A stretch of DNA of 64,000 nt from Paralichthys olivaceus (lineage: Eukaryota > Chordata > Actinopteri > Pleuronectiformes > Paralichthyidae), in contig NC_091110.1 of NCBI RefSeq assembly GCF_024713975.1, positions 3,173,001-3,237,000 of the forward strand, in the 5' to 3' direction. The notes below the pieces were generated by a model. That model worked only from the letters and a program-made list of their open reading frames with translations. It searched no databases and was not told the origin of the DNA. This document shows, one piece after another, positions 20,867 to 33,149 of this stretch. Within the stretch, counting starts at the first letter, position 1; every line of letters starts with the position of its first letter. The translations under genes and the position numbers were made by a program.

Positions 20867-23661
20867 ATGGCAGAAAATCTAGTTTCACACAGCTGTTTGA
20901 CAGCAAATAAAGCTGGTATGTATATTTCAACACACAGTAACCGGGAATGATTAAGTACATTTACTCAAATGCACTACTATGAATGCTTTAACTATACGTA
21001 TCTAAGATTTCTTCTGCTTTATATCTCCAGGTAAATATGTCAAAGGAGCAGACTTTTGTTGAACAAAGTCAAAAAGTTGCATAATCCACAATGTGAAGAG
21101 ATTTGTTTAGTAGGAAAGAGATGAAGAAGCAGAATGTGTTGTTTAAAGTTCAGGGAACAACAGGGTTGATGATTTGTGTGTTCAGGGTTGATGAAGCTGG
21201 GTGAGGAAGGGGAATATGAAGCATTGAATGTTGGGCTAATGGCACCAGCTTTCACTCTGCCCCTGCTGACTCCATATTGTAACCTTCTTATGTTCTTCTT
21301 CTTGGTCACAGATGAACAGATGCAGTCAGGGGATTCTGAGGTGCCACAGAGCAACATACTGTGCAGTGGCACCAACAGCTACCTCATAACTGAAGTGTGC
21401 GGAGAGGGGGCCTTTGGCAAAGTTGTCAAGGCCGTAAACATGGCCACATCTCAAGAAGTGGCCCTCAAAATCCTCAAACGTGAGGATGCTGCTCCAAGAG
21501 AGGTATGTAATCTTGTTCATTTTGAGGTTTTTGTTTCACATTGTCTTACTCCTAACTTGTTTCTTAGAATAACTGTTGAGACCATGCTGTGTCATCTACA
21601 CCTCCTATATCCTGTTTCCTCTTTCCTCCACAGATGTGGATGCTTAAGGCAGTGAGCGCTCTTGACCCCACCAAAAGCAACGTGGTCGACTTCATTGAGC
21701 GGTTTCAGGACGGCGGACAGACCTGTCTGGTGTTTGAGCGGCTGGACATGAACCTGTACCAGCTGCTGCAACAACGACGTGGACATCCGTTGACTCTGAG
21801 TGAGATTCGGCCCATTGCTCACCAGGTAAACATGATGTGACTCCTTCATCAATCTATCATCGAGTGGTAACAAACCTGTATATCTTCTAGATCTGTAAAT
21901 AACATTTGACATTGTTTCTGCAGTTGCTGACAACTTTTGCCGCACTGGAGAGCATTGGGGTGATCCACACAGACCTCAAACCAGACAATGTGATGCTGGT
22001 GAACCACGAGAGGGAGCCCTTCAGGGTGAAACTCATCGATTTTGGTGTGTCCTTCATGAGGTCAGAGAACACACGTGGCATGAAAACCCAGCCCATAGGC
22101 TTCAGGTAGGATCGATGTGCCAACCTGTGCACTTGTGTGTTTGTGTTGTAAATGATCCAGCAGAAATTGTCTTCAGCAAACATGATGAATTTTACTTTGT
22201 ATTTATGTTGGTTCTTGTTTTCACTCACAGGTCACCTGAAGTCACCCTGGGCCTCCCTGTCTCAGAGGCCATTGATATGTGGGGTCTGGGCTGCATCCTC
22301 CTTTTCCTCTACCTCGCCAACCACCCGTTTTCAGTGGACTGCGAGTACCAGGGAGTAAGTATTCAAAGATTTAAATGCAACAACTGTTACATTCGGCCAC
22401 AAAAACATGTTCAGACCAACAGGAGACTTGATTTTGGCTGATGTGATTTTCGTTATTCTCTGTCCAGATGAAGGGAATTGTAGACATGCTGGGTCAGCCA
22501 GATGATGACTTCCTCAAGGCTGGAATATACAGCCACCAATTTTTCATGGAGGACAAGCACTGGTGCAACCCAGGGTGGTCGATAAAGGTATTTTAACCAG
22601 TTTTAGAATATTTTTCTCCCACTCAGACAATAGCTCTTTCCAATGTTGAACACATTATAAAGTAACTGACCAACATGTTTTCTTCCTGTAGACCCCAAGT
22701 GAGTTTGAAAGTGGGACTGGCATCCAGGTCAAGGAGTGGGCCGGTGACATTGGAAGCCTGAATGACCTGATCACAGTAAGTCATCCATTTCGTTACTAAA
22801 GAAAGAATAAGTACCAAGTTTCTCTGCTGTTGAGAGACATGAAGTAGTTCAACTGTCACCTACTTTGTTTTAAATCCAGCTTCACCCAGTGCTGAATGGA
22901 TCCATTGAGCTCCAGGACAGGAGAGCGTTCGTTAGTCTGCTCAAAGGCCTCCTTCAGATTGACCCCAGGAGGAGGCTAACGCCACAGAGGGGTCTCTCAC
23001 ACCCCTTTCTTACCATGGTCCACCTGATGGATAACATGGAAAGCCCATAGTAAGTAACTGGTTTCAGTCGTAGATGTATTAATTGAATGAGTTGTTGATT
23101 GATTGTTCACTGACTAATCTGCTGATTTGTGGTTGTTTTAGTGTAATGCATTGTCTGGACAGCATGGGGGTCTTAGACTTGGACGACTACGATGATGAGG
23201 AAGACTTTTGCTCAGATGTTGTGGCTGAGGAAGACCCCTGGGTGGAGGAGGCTTCAGTCGTCCCACAGTCAGAGGACACAGGCTCAGCTCCTCCTCACTC
23301 CAGTGTCAGGGTTGAAGAGCTGGACCCCCCATGTGATGAGACTGCAGCTACTGGCTCATCAGATGTTGTGGCTGAGGAAGACCCCTGGGTGGAGGAGGCT
23401 TCAGTTGTACCACACTCAGAGGACACAGGCTCAGCTCCTCCTCACTCCAGTGTCAGGGTTGAAGAGCTGGACCTCCCATGTGATGACACTGCAGCTGCTG
23501 GCTCAGATGCAGAGAAATCTACTGAGAGCCAACAATTACCTGATGCAGCTCAAGAGACACAGCTCTGTGAAGACACTCGTCCTGCCAGAGTCAGCAGACT
23601 GAAGAGGATGAGGAAGTTTTTTGGCAGAATTGTTAAGAGAGTGAAGAGATTGTTCAGATGA
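20867..23661 (+). CDS. HIPK/DYRK-like protein kinase, copy 1
   Basis: Nine exons: 20,867-20,915, 21,312-21,502, 21,634-21,825, 21,924-22,105, 22,231-22,354, 22,468-22,587, 22,692-22,775, 22,880-23,049 and 23,142-23,661, giving 543 aa in one open frame. The kinase domain (about residues 41-358) has GEGAFG (47-52), the ATP lysine in VALK (Lys69), IHTDLKPDN (catalytic Asp161), DFG (183-185), SPE (206-208) and EAIDMWGLGC. The pattern IHxDLKP plus LGLPxxEAIDMW is closest to homeodomain-interacting protein kinases. The HIPK activation-loop tyrosine is Lys here (KTQPIGFRSPE). The tail has an acidic start (LDLDDYDDEEDF), two 49-aa repeats (395-443 and 444-492) and a basic end (KFFGRIVKRVKRLFR). The start is chosen because exon 1 joins exon 2 in phase; an ATG at codon 20 is a possible alternative. 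Substrates are unknown. Confidence 0.88.
22383..22414. repeat. Short sequence shared by kinase intron 5 and the 3' spacer
   Basis: The segment TGTTACATTCGGCCACAAAA plus the following ACATGTTCAGA occurs in intron 5 and again in the 3' spacer of each unit (for example about 19,184-19,214 and 23,938-23,968). It is probably a leftover of an older repeat and may help misaligned pairing between copies. Confidence 0.6.
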
Positions 23662-25425
23662 ACGTGGATGAAGGACATGTGGAAATTTATTTTTATTTTT
23701 ATAAATTGAAAAAAAGTGAATAAAAAGTGTTAATAAATAAATAAAAGTGTTAACTAACATTTTCTTGTTTTGTTGTTTAACCAGTTACTTTAAAAACTTA
23801 AAATGCACATGTAATAATATTGAAAAGAAGAAGCAAAATTAAAAATCCTTATACAGTTACCATCAGATGTGTTTATTTCTAAACTGCCCCACATCATCAA
23901 GATGACCCTGAAACTTTGTGCATTGCCATCTAGTGGTTGTTACATTCGGCCACAAAAACATGTTCAGAGTTAGAATTTATTGCAAAATAAATGTAAAAGG
24001 AAAATAAGATGCAGTTGCTTCAGTTTTTCACCGGGCTGAGGCTGAAGTCAAAGACGGTATCTGCTATAACCCGCTTTCTCCTCCCAACCATGCACCATGC
24101 CCACCAACTTATAGAGGTGCCCTCCTCACCATTTCACAAACGATAATTATTATTATTTCAATTAGAGAGATGACTATGACTCTGACAGCAAATCCTAATG
24201 TAGACTTCACAAATGGTTCACTTGTGTGTATAGTGGTCAAGTTTAAGAATTGACAGAGTAGTACATTAAACATCAATTAACTGTGTATGACTACTTTAAG
24301 TGTAGCACTACCTAACCAGGTACATTCACTTTATTAATACTGAGTGAGCTTTGATAAACATTAGCAAACTGTCAGATGTGAAATATTATAGGTAGCTGTG
24401 CTTGCTAGCTACCAGCAACAATACCTATTTAACACAACACTACCACAAACAATGCAAACATTTTAATAACAACAAGCTTTCCTGAGAAGAAGAATACTAA
24501 TAAGAATACTAACAGGCTTCCCCTGTCACATATGATTAGTCTCAAAGTGCTCTGCATGCAGCATGACAACAGGGAACAGTGTCTTTCGTATTCATATTGT
24601 CCAACTAGGGCTGGGTATCGCCACTGATTTCCCACATCAGATATATTCACAAGGTCTCGATTCAGTGAAGTTTCAGATTGGATTCAATATCAATTTATTT
24701 CAGGATGTTTCTTGTACAATACCAATTTAGCTTGGATATGAAAGAAGAACTAAAGTTGTAAATAGTGCAAGGAAACCTCGAACTTGGTGCAAAATTAAAA
24801 TAATATGGTAGGTCTGTCACAATAGCAAATGTTGTTGTATATTATATTGACCCAGAAAATATTGTGATAAAAGATATCATTGTCATCACTTTGGAACCAT
24901 TTCATACCACTGATATCATGAAAATATTATAGCACAATAATAATAACCCTTACAAAGTTGCAGCCTCAGCTTCATGATCAGTCTTGATCAGTATTTGATT
25001 ATTATGCAGTTGAATGGCAGAGATGAGCTGATATTTCTGATTATATAAATTATATTATGTACCTTTTTTTTAAAACTAATTCTTGGCATATTTGTGCTCA
25101 TATTATCTGCTTTCTTTGGCTTGAATGGAAACCTGTTCCTACAGTGGGTTATTGTCGACTTTGTTTCACGTTCACGGTTGTGATGACACACAAAAAGATA
25201 AATCTGAAGTAAAATGAATTATTTGTGTTTATTTATTTATTTATACCATATGTATTAATTTGATTTCACTTTACACAATGTTGCTGTGAAAAATAATTCA
25301 GGTTGCATGTATACGTAGGTCATTTTGTGATTATATGTGATATGATACACAGACAACAACATTATTGGTGTAAGTTTCAGTGAGAGTCCATCACTGTCCA
25401 TCAGAGGATCAGTGGAAAGTGACAA
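23662..25425. other. Kinase-array spacer between copies 1 and 2
   Basis: It starts with the polyadenylation signal AATAAA at 23,719-23,724 and has the same layout as the first spacer, with the GGGCTGGGTATCG repeat. No gene seen. Confidence 0.6.
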
Positions 25426-25623
25426 TTTGATACATCAAAGGACAAGAGGCACAGGTTGCCTCTAGTCCAAAAGGGACAGGTTGCCTCTAGTCCTTTGATG
25501 TATCAAAACTGCACTTTGGGTATAGACTCCTTTACAACTGACTTTGAGAACATCACTACCTGCTGCAAACCACCGCTGGTGTAAGAAGAGAAACGTCAAT
25601 ATCCACAGTACTCACAATACGAA

Positions 25624-28393
25624 ATGGCAGAAAATCTAGTTTCACACAGCTGTTTGACAGCAAATAAAGCTGGTATGTATATTTCAATAAACAGTAACTG
25701 GGAATTATTGAGTACATTTACTCAAATACACTACTATGAATGCTTTAACTATACGTATCTAAGATTTCTTCTGCTTTATATCCATGTAAATATGTCAAAG
25801 GAGCAGACTTTTGTTGAACAAAGTCAAAAAGTTTCATAATCCACAATGTGAAGAAAAAGATTTGTTTAGTAGGAAAGAGATGAAGCAGAATGTGTTGTTT
25901 AAAGTTCAGGGAACAACAGGGTTGATGATTTGTGTGTTCAGGGTTGATGAAGCTGGGTGAGGAAGGGGAATATGAAGCATTGAATGTTGGGCTAATGGCA
26001 CCAGCTTTCACTCTGCCCCTGCTGACTCCATATTGTAACCTTCTTATGTTCTTCTTCTTGGTCACAGATGAACAGATGCAGTCAGGGGATTCTGAGGCGC
26101 CACAGAGCAACATACTGTGCAGTGGCACCAACAGCTACCTCATAACTGAAGTGTGCGGAGAGGGGGCCTTTGGCAAAGTTGTCAAGGCCGTAAACATGGC
26201 CACATCCCAAGAAGTGGCCATCAAAATCCTCAAACGTGAGGATGCTGCTCGAAGAGAGGTATGTAATCTTGTTCATTTTGAGGTTTTGTTTCACATTGTC
26301 TTACTCCTAACTTGTTTCTTAGAATAACTGTTGAGACCATGCTGTGTCATCTACACCTCCTATATCCTGTTTCCTCTTTCCTCTACAGATGTGGATGCTT
26401 AAGGCAGTGAGCGCTCTTGACCCCACCAAAAGCAACGTGGTCGACTTCATTGAGCGGTTTCAGGACGGCGGACAGACCTGTCTGGTGTTTGAGCGGCTGG
26501 ACATGAACCTGTACCAGCTGCTGCAACAACGACGTGGACATCCGCTGACTCTGAGTGAGATTCGGCCCATTGCTCACCAGGTAAACATGATGTGACTCCT
26601 TAATCAATCTATCATCGAGTGGTAACATACCTGTTTGTCTTCTAGATCTGTAAATAACATTTGACATTGTTTCTGCAGTTGCTGACAACTTTTGCCGCAC
26701 TGGAGAGCATTGGGGTGATCCACACAGACCTCAAACCAGACAATGTGATGCTGGTGAACCACGAGAGGGAGCCCTTCAGGGTGAAACTCATCGATTTTGG
26801 TGTGTCCTTCATGAGGTCAGAGAACACACGTGGCATGAAAACCCAGCCCATAGGCTTCAGGTAGGATCGATGTGCCAACCTCATTGTGTGCACTCGTGTT
26901 TGTGTTGTAAATGATCCAGCAGAAATTCTCTTCAGCATACATGATGAATTTGACTTTGTATTTATGTTGGTTCTTGTTTTCACTCACAGGTCACCTGAAG
27001 TCACCCTGGGCCTCCCTGTATCAGAGGCCATTGATATGTGGGGTCTGGGCTGCATCCTCCTTTTCCTCTACCTCGCCAACCACCCGTTTTCAGTGGACTG
27101 CGAGTACCAGGGAGTAAGTATTCAAAGATTTCAATGCAACAACTGTTACATTCGGCCACAAAAACATGTTCAGACCAACAGGAGACTTGATTTTGGCTGA
27201 TGTGATTTTCGTTATTCTCTGTCCAGATGAAGGGAATTGTAGACATGCTGGGTCAGCCAGATGATGACTTCCTCAAGGCTGGAATATACAGCCACCAATT
27301 TTTCATGGAGGACAAGCACTGGTGCAACCCAGGGTGGTCGATAAAGGTATTTTAACCAGTTTTAGAATATTTTTCTCCCACTCAGACAATAGCTCTTTCC
27401 AATGTTGAACACATTATAAAGTAACTGACCAACATGTTTTCTTCCTGTAGACCCCAAGTGAGTTTGAAAGTGGGACTGGCATCCAGGTCAAGGAGTGGGC
27501 CGGTGACATTGGAAGCCTGAATGACCTGATCACAGTAAGTCGTCCATTTCGTTACTAAAGAAAGAATTAGTACCAAGTTTCTCTGCTGTTGAGAGACATG
27601 AAGTAGTTCAACTGTCACCTACTTTGTTTTAAATCCAGCTTCACCCAGTGCTGAATGGATCCATTGAGCTCCAGGACAGGAGAGCATTCGTCAGTCTGCT
27701 CAAAGGCCTCCTTCAGATTGACCCCAGGAGGAGGCTAACGCCACAGAGGGGTCTCTCACACCCCTTTCTTACCATGGTCCACCTGATGGATAACATGGAA
27801 AGCCCATAGTAAGTAACTGGTTTCAGTCGTAGATGTATTAATTGAATGAGTTGTTGATTGATTGTTCACTGACTAATCTGCTGATTTGTGTTTTTTTCAG
27901 TGTAATGCATTGTCTGGACAGCATGGGGGTCTTAGACTTGGACGACTACGATGATGAGGAAGACTTTTGCTCAGATGTTGTGGCTGAGGAAGACCCCTGG
28001 GTGGAGGAGGCTTCAGTCGTCCCACAGTCAGAGGACACAGGCTCAGCTCCTCCTCACTCCAGTATCAGGGTTGAAGAGCTGGACCCCCCATGTGATGAAG
28101 ATGCAGCTGCTGGCTCATCAGATGTTGTGGCTGAGGAAGACCCCTGGGTGGAGGAGGCTTCAGTTGTACAACAGTCAGAGGACACAGGCTCAGCTCCTCC
28201 TCACTCCAGTGTCAGGGTTGAAGAGCTGGACCTCCCATGTGATGAGACTGCAGCTGAGAGCCAACAATTACCTGATGCAGCTCAAGAGACACAGCTCTGT
28301 GAATACACTCGTCCTGCCAGAGTCAGCAGACTGAAGAGGATGAGGAAGTTTTTTGGAAGAATTGTTAAGAAAGTGAAGAGATTGTTCAGATGA
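25624..28393 (+). CDS. HIPK/DYRK-like protein kinase, copy 2
   Basis: Exons: 25,624-25,672, 26,068-26,258, 26,389-26,580, 26,679-26,860, 26,990-27,113, 27,227-27,346, 27,451-27,534, 27,639-27,808 and 27,901-28,393, giving 534 aa. All kinase motifs listed for copy 1 are present. In the N-lobe it reads VAIK and DAARRE where copies 1, 3, 4 and 5 read VALK and DAAPRE, so copies 2 and 6 form a subtype. The tail lacks nine residues (a 27-bp deletion after the second acidic repeat). It ends KFFGRIVKKVKRLFR. The preceding hairpin has one mismatch. Confidence 0.88.
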
Positions 28394-30161
28394 ACGTGGA
28401 TGAAGGACAAGTGGAAATGTATTTTTATTTTTATAAATTGAAAAAAAGTAAATAAAAAGTGTTAATAAAAAAATAAAAGTGTTAAGTAACATTTTCTTGT
28501 TTCGTTGTTTAACCAGTAACTTTAAAAACTTAAAATGCACATGTAATAATATTGAAAAGAAGAAGCAAAATTAAAAATCCTTATACAGTTACCATCAGAT
28601 GTGTTTATTTCTAAACTGCCCCACATCATCAAGATGACCCTGAAACTTTGTGCAGCATTGCCATCTAGTGGTTGTTACATTCGGCCACAAAAACATGTTC
28701 AGAGTTAGAATTTATTGCAAAATAAATGTAATAGGAAAATAAGATGCAGTTGCTTCAGTTTTTCACCGGGCTGAGGCTGAAGTCAAAGACAGTATCTGCT
28801 GTAACCCGCTTTCTCCTCCCAACCATGCACCATGCCCACCAACTTATAGAGGTGCCCTCCTCACCATTTCACAAACGATAATTATTATTATTTCAATTAG
28901 AGAGATGACTATGACTCTGACAGCAAATCCTAATGTAGACTTCACAAATGGTTCACTTGTGTGTATAGTGGTCAAGTTTAAGAATTGACAGAGTAGTACA
29001 TTAAACATCAATTAACTGTGTATGACTACTTTAAGTGTAGCACTACCTAACCAGGTACATTCACTTTATTAATACTGAGTGAGCTTTGATAAACATTAGT
29101 AAACTGTCAGATGTGAAATATTATAGGTAGCTGTGCTTGCTAGCTACCAGCAACAATACCTATTTAACACAACACTACCACAAACAATACAAACATTTTA
29201 ATAACAACAAGCTTTCCTGAGAAGAAGAATACTAATAAGAATACTAACAGGCTTCCTCTGTCACATATGATTATTCTCCAAGTGCTCTGCATGCAGCATG
29301 ACAACAGGGAACAGTGTCTTTCGTATTCATATTGTCCAACTAGGGCTGGGTATCGCCACTGATTTCCCACATCAGATATATTCACAAGGTCTCGATTCAG
29401 TGAAATTTCAGATTGGATTCAATATCGATTTATTTCAGGATGTTTCATTGTACAATACCAATTTAGCTTGGATATGAAAGAAGAACTAAAGTTGTAAACG
29501 GTGCAAGGAAACCTCTAACTTGGTGCAAAATTAAAATAATATGATAGGTCTGTCACAATAGCAAATGTTGTTGTATATTGTATTGACCCAGAAAATATTG
29601 TGATAAAAGATATCATTGTCATCACTTTGGAACCATTTCATACCACTGATATCATGAAAATATTATAGCACAATAATAATAACCCTTACAAAGTTGCAGC
29701 CTCAGCTTCATGATCAGTATTGATCAGTATTTGATTATTATGCAGTTGAATGGCAGAGATGAGCTGATATTTCTGATTATATAAATTATATTATGTAACT
29801 TTTTTTTTAAATAAATTCTTGGCATATTTGTGCTCATATTATCTGTTTTCTTTGGCTTGAATGGAAACCTGTTCCTACAGTGGTTTATTGTCGACTTTGT
29901 TTCATGTTCATGGTTGTGATGACACACAAAAAGATAAATCTGAAGTAAAATGAATTAATTGTGTTTATTTATTTATTTATACCATATGTATTAATTTGAT
30001 TTCACTTTACACAATGTTGCTGTGAAAAATAATTCAGGTTGCATGTATACGTAGGTCATTTTGTGATTATATGTGATATGATACACAGACAACAACATTA
30101 TTGGTGTAAGTTTCAGTGAGAGTCCATCACTGTCCATCAGAGGATCAGTGGAAAGTAACAA
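28394..30161. other. Kinase-array spacer between copies 2 and 3
   Basis: AATAAA signals lie just after the stop, followed by the shared spacer repeat. No gene seen. Confidence 0.6.
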
Positions 30162-30356
30162 TTTGATACATCAAAGGACTAGAGGCACAGGTTGCCTCTA
30201 GTCCAAAAGGGACAGGTTGCCTCTAGTCCTTTGATGTATCAAAACTGCACTTTGGGTATAGACTCCTTTACAACTGACATGAGAACGTCACAACCTGCTG
30301 CAAACCACCAGATGTAAGAAGAGAAACATCAATATCCACAGTACTCACAATACGAA

Positions 30357-33149
30357 ATGACAGAAAATCTAGTTTCACACAGCTGTTTGACAGCAAATAA
30401 AGCAGGTATGTATATTTCAATAAACAGTAACTGGGAATTATTGAGTACATTTACTCAAATACACTACTATGAATGCTTTAACTATACGTATCTAAGATTT
30501 CTTCTGCTTTATATCCATGTAAATATGTCAAAGGAGCAGACTTTTGTTGAACAAAGTCAAAAAGTTTCATAATCCACAATGTGAAGAAAAAGATTTGTTT
30601 AGTAGGAAAGAGATGAAGCAGAATGTGTTGTTTAAAGTTCAGGGAACAACAGGGTTGATGATTTGTGTGTTCAGGGTTGATGAAGCTGGGTGAGGAAGGG
30701 GAATATGAAGCATTGAATGTTGGGCTAATGGCACCAGCTTTCACTCTGGCCTTGCTGACTCCATATTGTAACCTTCTTATGTTCTTCTTCTTGGTCACAG
30801 ATGAACAGATGCAGTCAGGGGATTCTGAGGTGCCACAGAGCAACATACTGTGCAGTGGCACCAACAGCTACCTCATAACTGAAGTGTGCGGAGAGGGGGC
30901 CTTTGGCAAAGTTGTCAAGGCCGTAAACATGGCCACATCTCAAGAAGTGGCCCTCAAAATCCTCAAACGTGAGGATGCTGCTCCAAGAGAGGTATGTAAT
31001 CTTGTTCATTTTGAGGTTTTGTTTTACATTGTCTTACTCCTAACTTGTTTCTTAGAATAACTGTTGAGACCATGCTGTGTCATCTACACCTCCTATATCC
31101 TGTTTCCTCTTTCCTCTACAGATGTGGATGCTTAAGGCAGTGAGCGCTCTTGACCCCACCAAAAGCAACGTGGTCGACTTCATTGAGCGGTTTCAGGACG
31201 GCGGACAGACCTGTCTGGTGTTTGAGCGGCTGGACATGAACCTGTACCAGCTGCTGCAACAACGACGTGGACATCCGCTGACTCTGAGTGAGATTCGGCC
31301 CATTGCTCACCAGGTAAAGATGATGTGACTCCTTCATCAATCTATCATCGAGTGGTAACATACCTGTTTGTCTTCTAGATCTGTAAATAACATTTGACAT
31401 TGTTTCTGCAGTTGCTGACAACTTTTGCCGCACTGGAGAGCATTGGGGTGATCCACACAGACCTCAAACCAGACAATGTGATGCTGGTGAACCACGAGAG
31501 GGAGCCCTTCAGGGTGAAACTCATCGATTTTGGTGTGTCCTTCATGAGGTCAGAGAACACGCGTGGCATGAAAACCCAGCCCATAGGCTTCAGGTAGGAT
31601 CGATGTGCCAACCTGTGCACTTGTGTGTTTGTGTTGTAAATGATCCAGCAGAAATTGTCTTCAGCAAACATGATGAATTTGACTTTGTATTTATGTTGGT
31701 TCTTGTTTTCACTCACAGGTCACCTGAAGTCACCCTGGGCCTCCCTGTCTCAGAGGCCATTGATATGTGGGGTCTGGGCTGCATCCTCCTTTTCCTTTAC
31801 CTCGCCAACCACCCATTCTCAGTGGACTGCGAGTACCAGGGAGTAAGTATTCAAAGATTTAAATGCAACGACTGTTACATTCGGCCACAAAAACATGTTC
31901 AGCCCAACAGGAGACTTGATTTTGGCTGATGTGATTTTCGTTATTCTCTGTCCAGATGAAGGGAATTGTAGACATGCTGGGTCAGCCAGATGATGACTTC
32001 CTCAAGGCTGGAATACACAGCCACCAATTCTTCATGGAGGACAAGCACTGGTGCAACCCAGGGTGGTCGATAAAGGTATTTTAACCAGTTTTAGAATATT
32101 TTTCTCCCACTCAGACAATAGCTCTTTCCAATGTTGAACACATTATAAAGTAACTGACCAACATGTTTTCTTCCTGTAGACCCCAAGTGAGTTTGAAAGT
32201 GGGACTGGCATCCAGGTCAAGGAGTGGGCCAGTGACATTGGAAGCCTGAATGACCTGATCACAGTATGTCATCCATTTCATTACTAAAGAAAGAATTAGT
32301 ACCAAGTTTCTCTGCTGTTGAGAGACATGAAGTAGTTAAACTGTCACCTACTTTGTTTTAAATCCAGCTTCACCCAGTGCTGAATGGATCCATTGAGCTC
32401 CAGGACAGGAGAGCGTTCGTTAGTCTGCTCAAAGGCCTCCTTCAGATTGACCCCAGGAGGAGGCTAACGCCACAGAGGGGTCTCTCCCACCCCTTTCTTA
32501 CCATGGTCCACCTGATGGATAACATGGAAAGCCCATAGTAAGTAACTGGTTTCAGTCGTAGATGTATTAAGGGAATGAGTTGTTGATTGATTCTTCACTG
32601 ACTAATCTGCTGATATGTGTTTTTTTCAGTGTAATGCATTGTCTGGACAGCATGGGGGTCTTAGACTTGGACGACTACGATGATGAGGAAGACTTTTGCT
32701 CAGATGTTGTGGCTGAGGAAGACCCCTGGGTGGAGGAGGCTTCAGTCGTCCCACAGTCAGAGGACACAGGCTCAGCTCCTCCTCACTCCAGTATCAGGGT
32801 TGAAGAGCTGGACCCCCCATGTGATGAGGATGCAGCTGCTGGCTCATCAGATGTTGTGGCTGAGGAAGACCCCTGGGTGGAGGAGGCTTCAGTTGTACAA
32901 CAGTCAGAGGACACAGGCTCAGATCTTCCTCACTCCAGTGTCAGGGTTGAAGAGCTGGACCTCCCATGTGATGACACTGCAGCTGCTGGCTCAGATGCAG
33001 AGAAATCAGCTGAGAGCCAACAATTACCTGATGCAGCTCAAGAGACACAGCTCTGTGAAGACACTCGTCCTGCCAGAGTCAGCAGACTGAAGAGGATGAG
33101 GAAGTTTTTTGGAAGAATTGTTAAGAAAGTGAAGAGATTGTTCAGATGA
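30357..33149 (+). CDS. HIPK/DYRK-like protein kinase, copy 3
   Basis: Exons: 30,357-30,405, 30,801-30,991, 31,122-31,313, 31,412-31,593, 31,719-31,842, 31,956-32,075, 32,180-32,263, 32,368-32,537 and 32,630-33,149, giving 543 aa. The second residue is Thr (MTENLV) where the other copies have Ala. Exon 7 uses a GTATGT donor. From exon 2 onward its protein equals copy 4. The tail is the long form, with SDLPHSS in the second acidic repeat. Kinase motifs are complete. Confidence 0.88.

Noticed and set aside
21031-21066. Possible extra exon after CTCCAG between kinase exons 1 and 2
   Set aside because: Joined to exon 1 it reaches a stop at once, and copies 2 and 3 lack the acceptor. Exon 1 joins the exon at 21,312 directly in phase.
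23193-23300. SUMO-interacting motif in SDVVAEED of the kinase tail
   Set aside because: There are only two adjacent hydrophobic residues before the acidic run, which is too short for a convincing motif.
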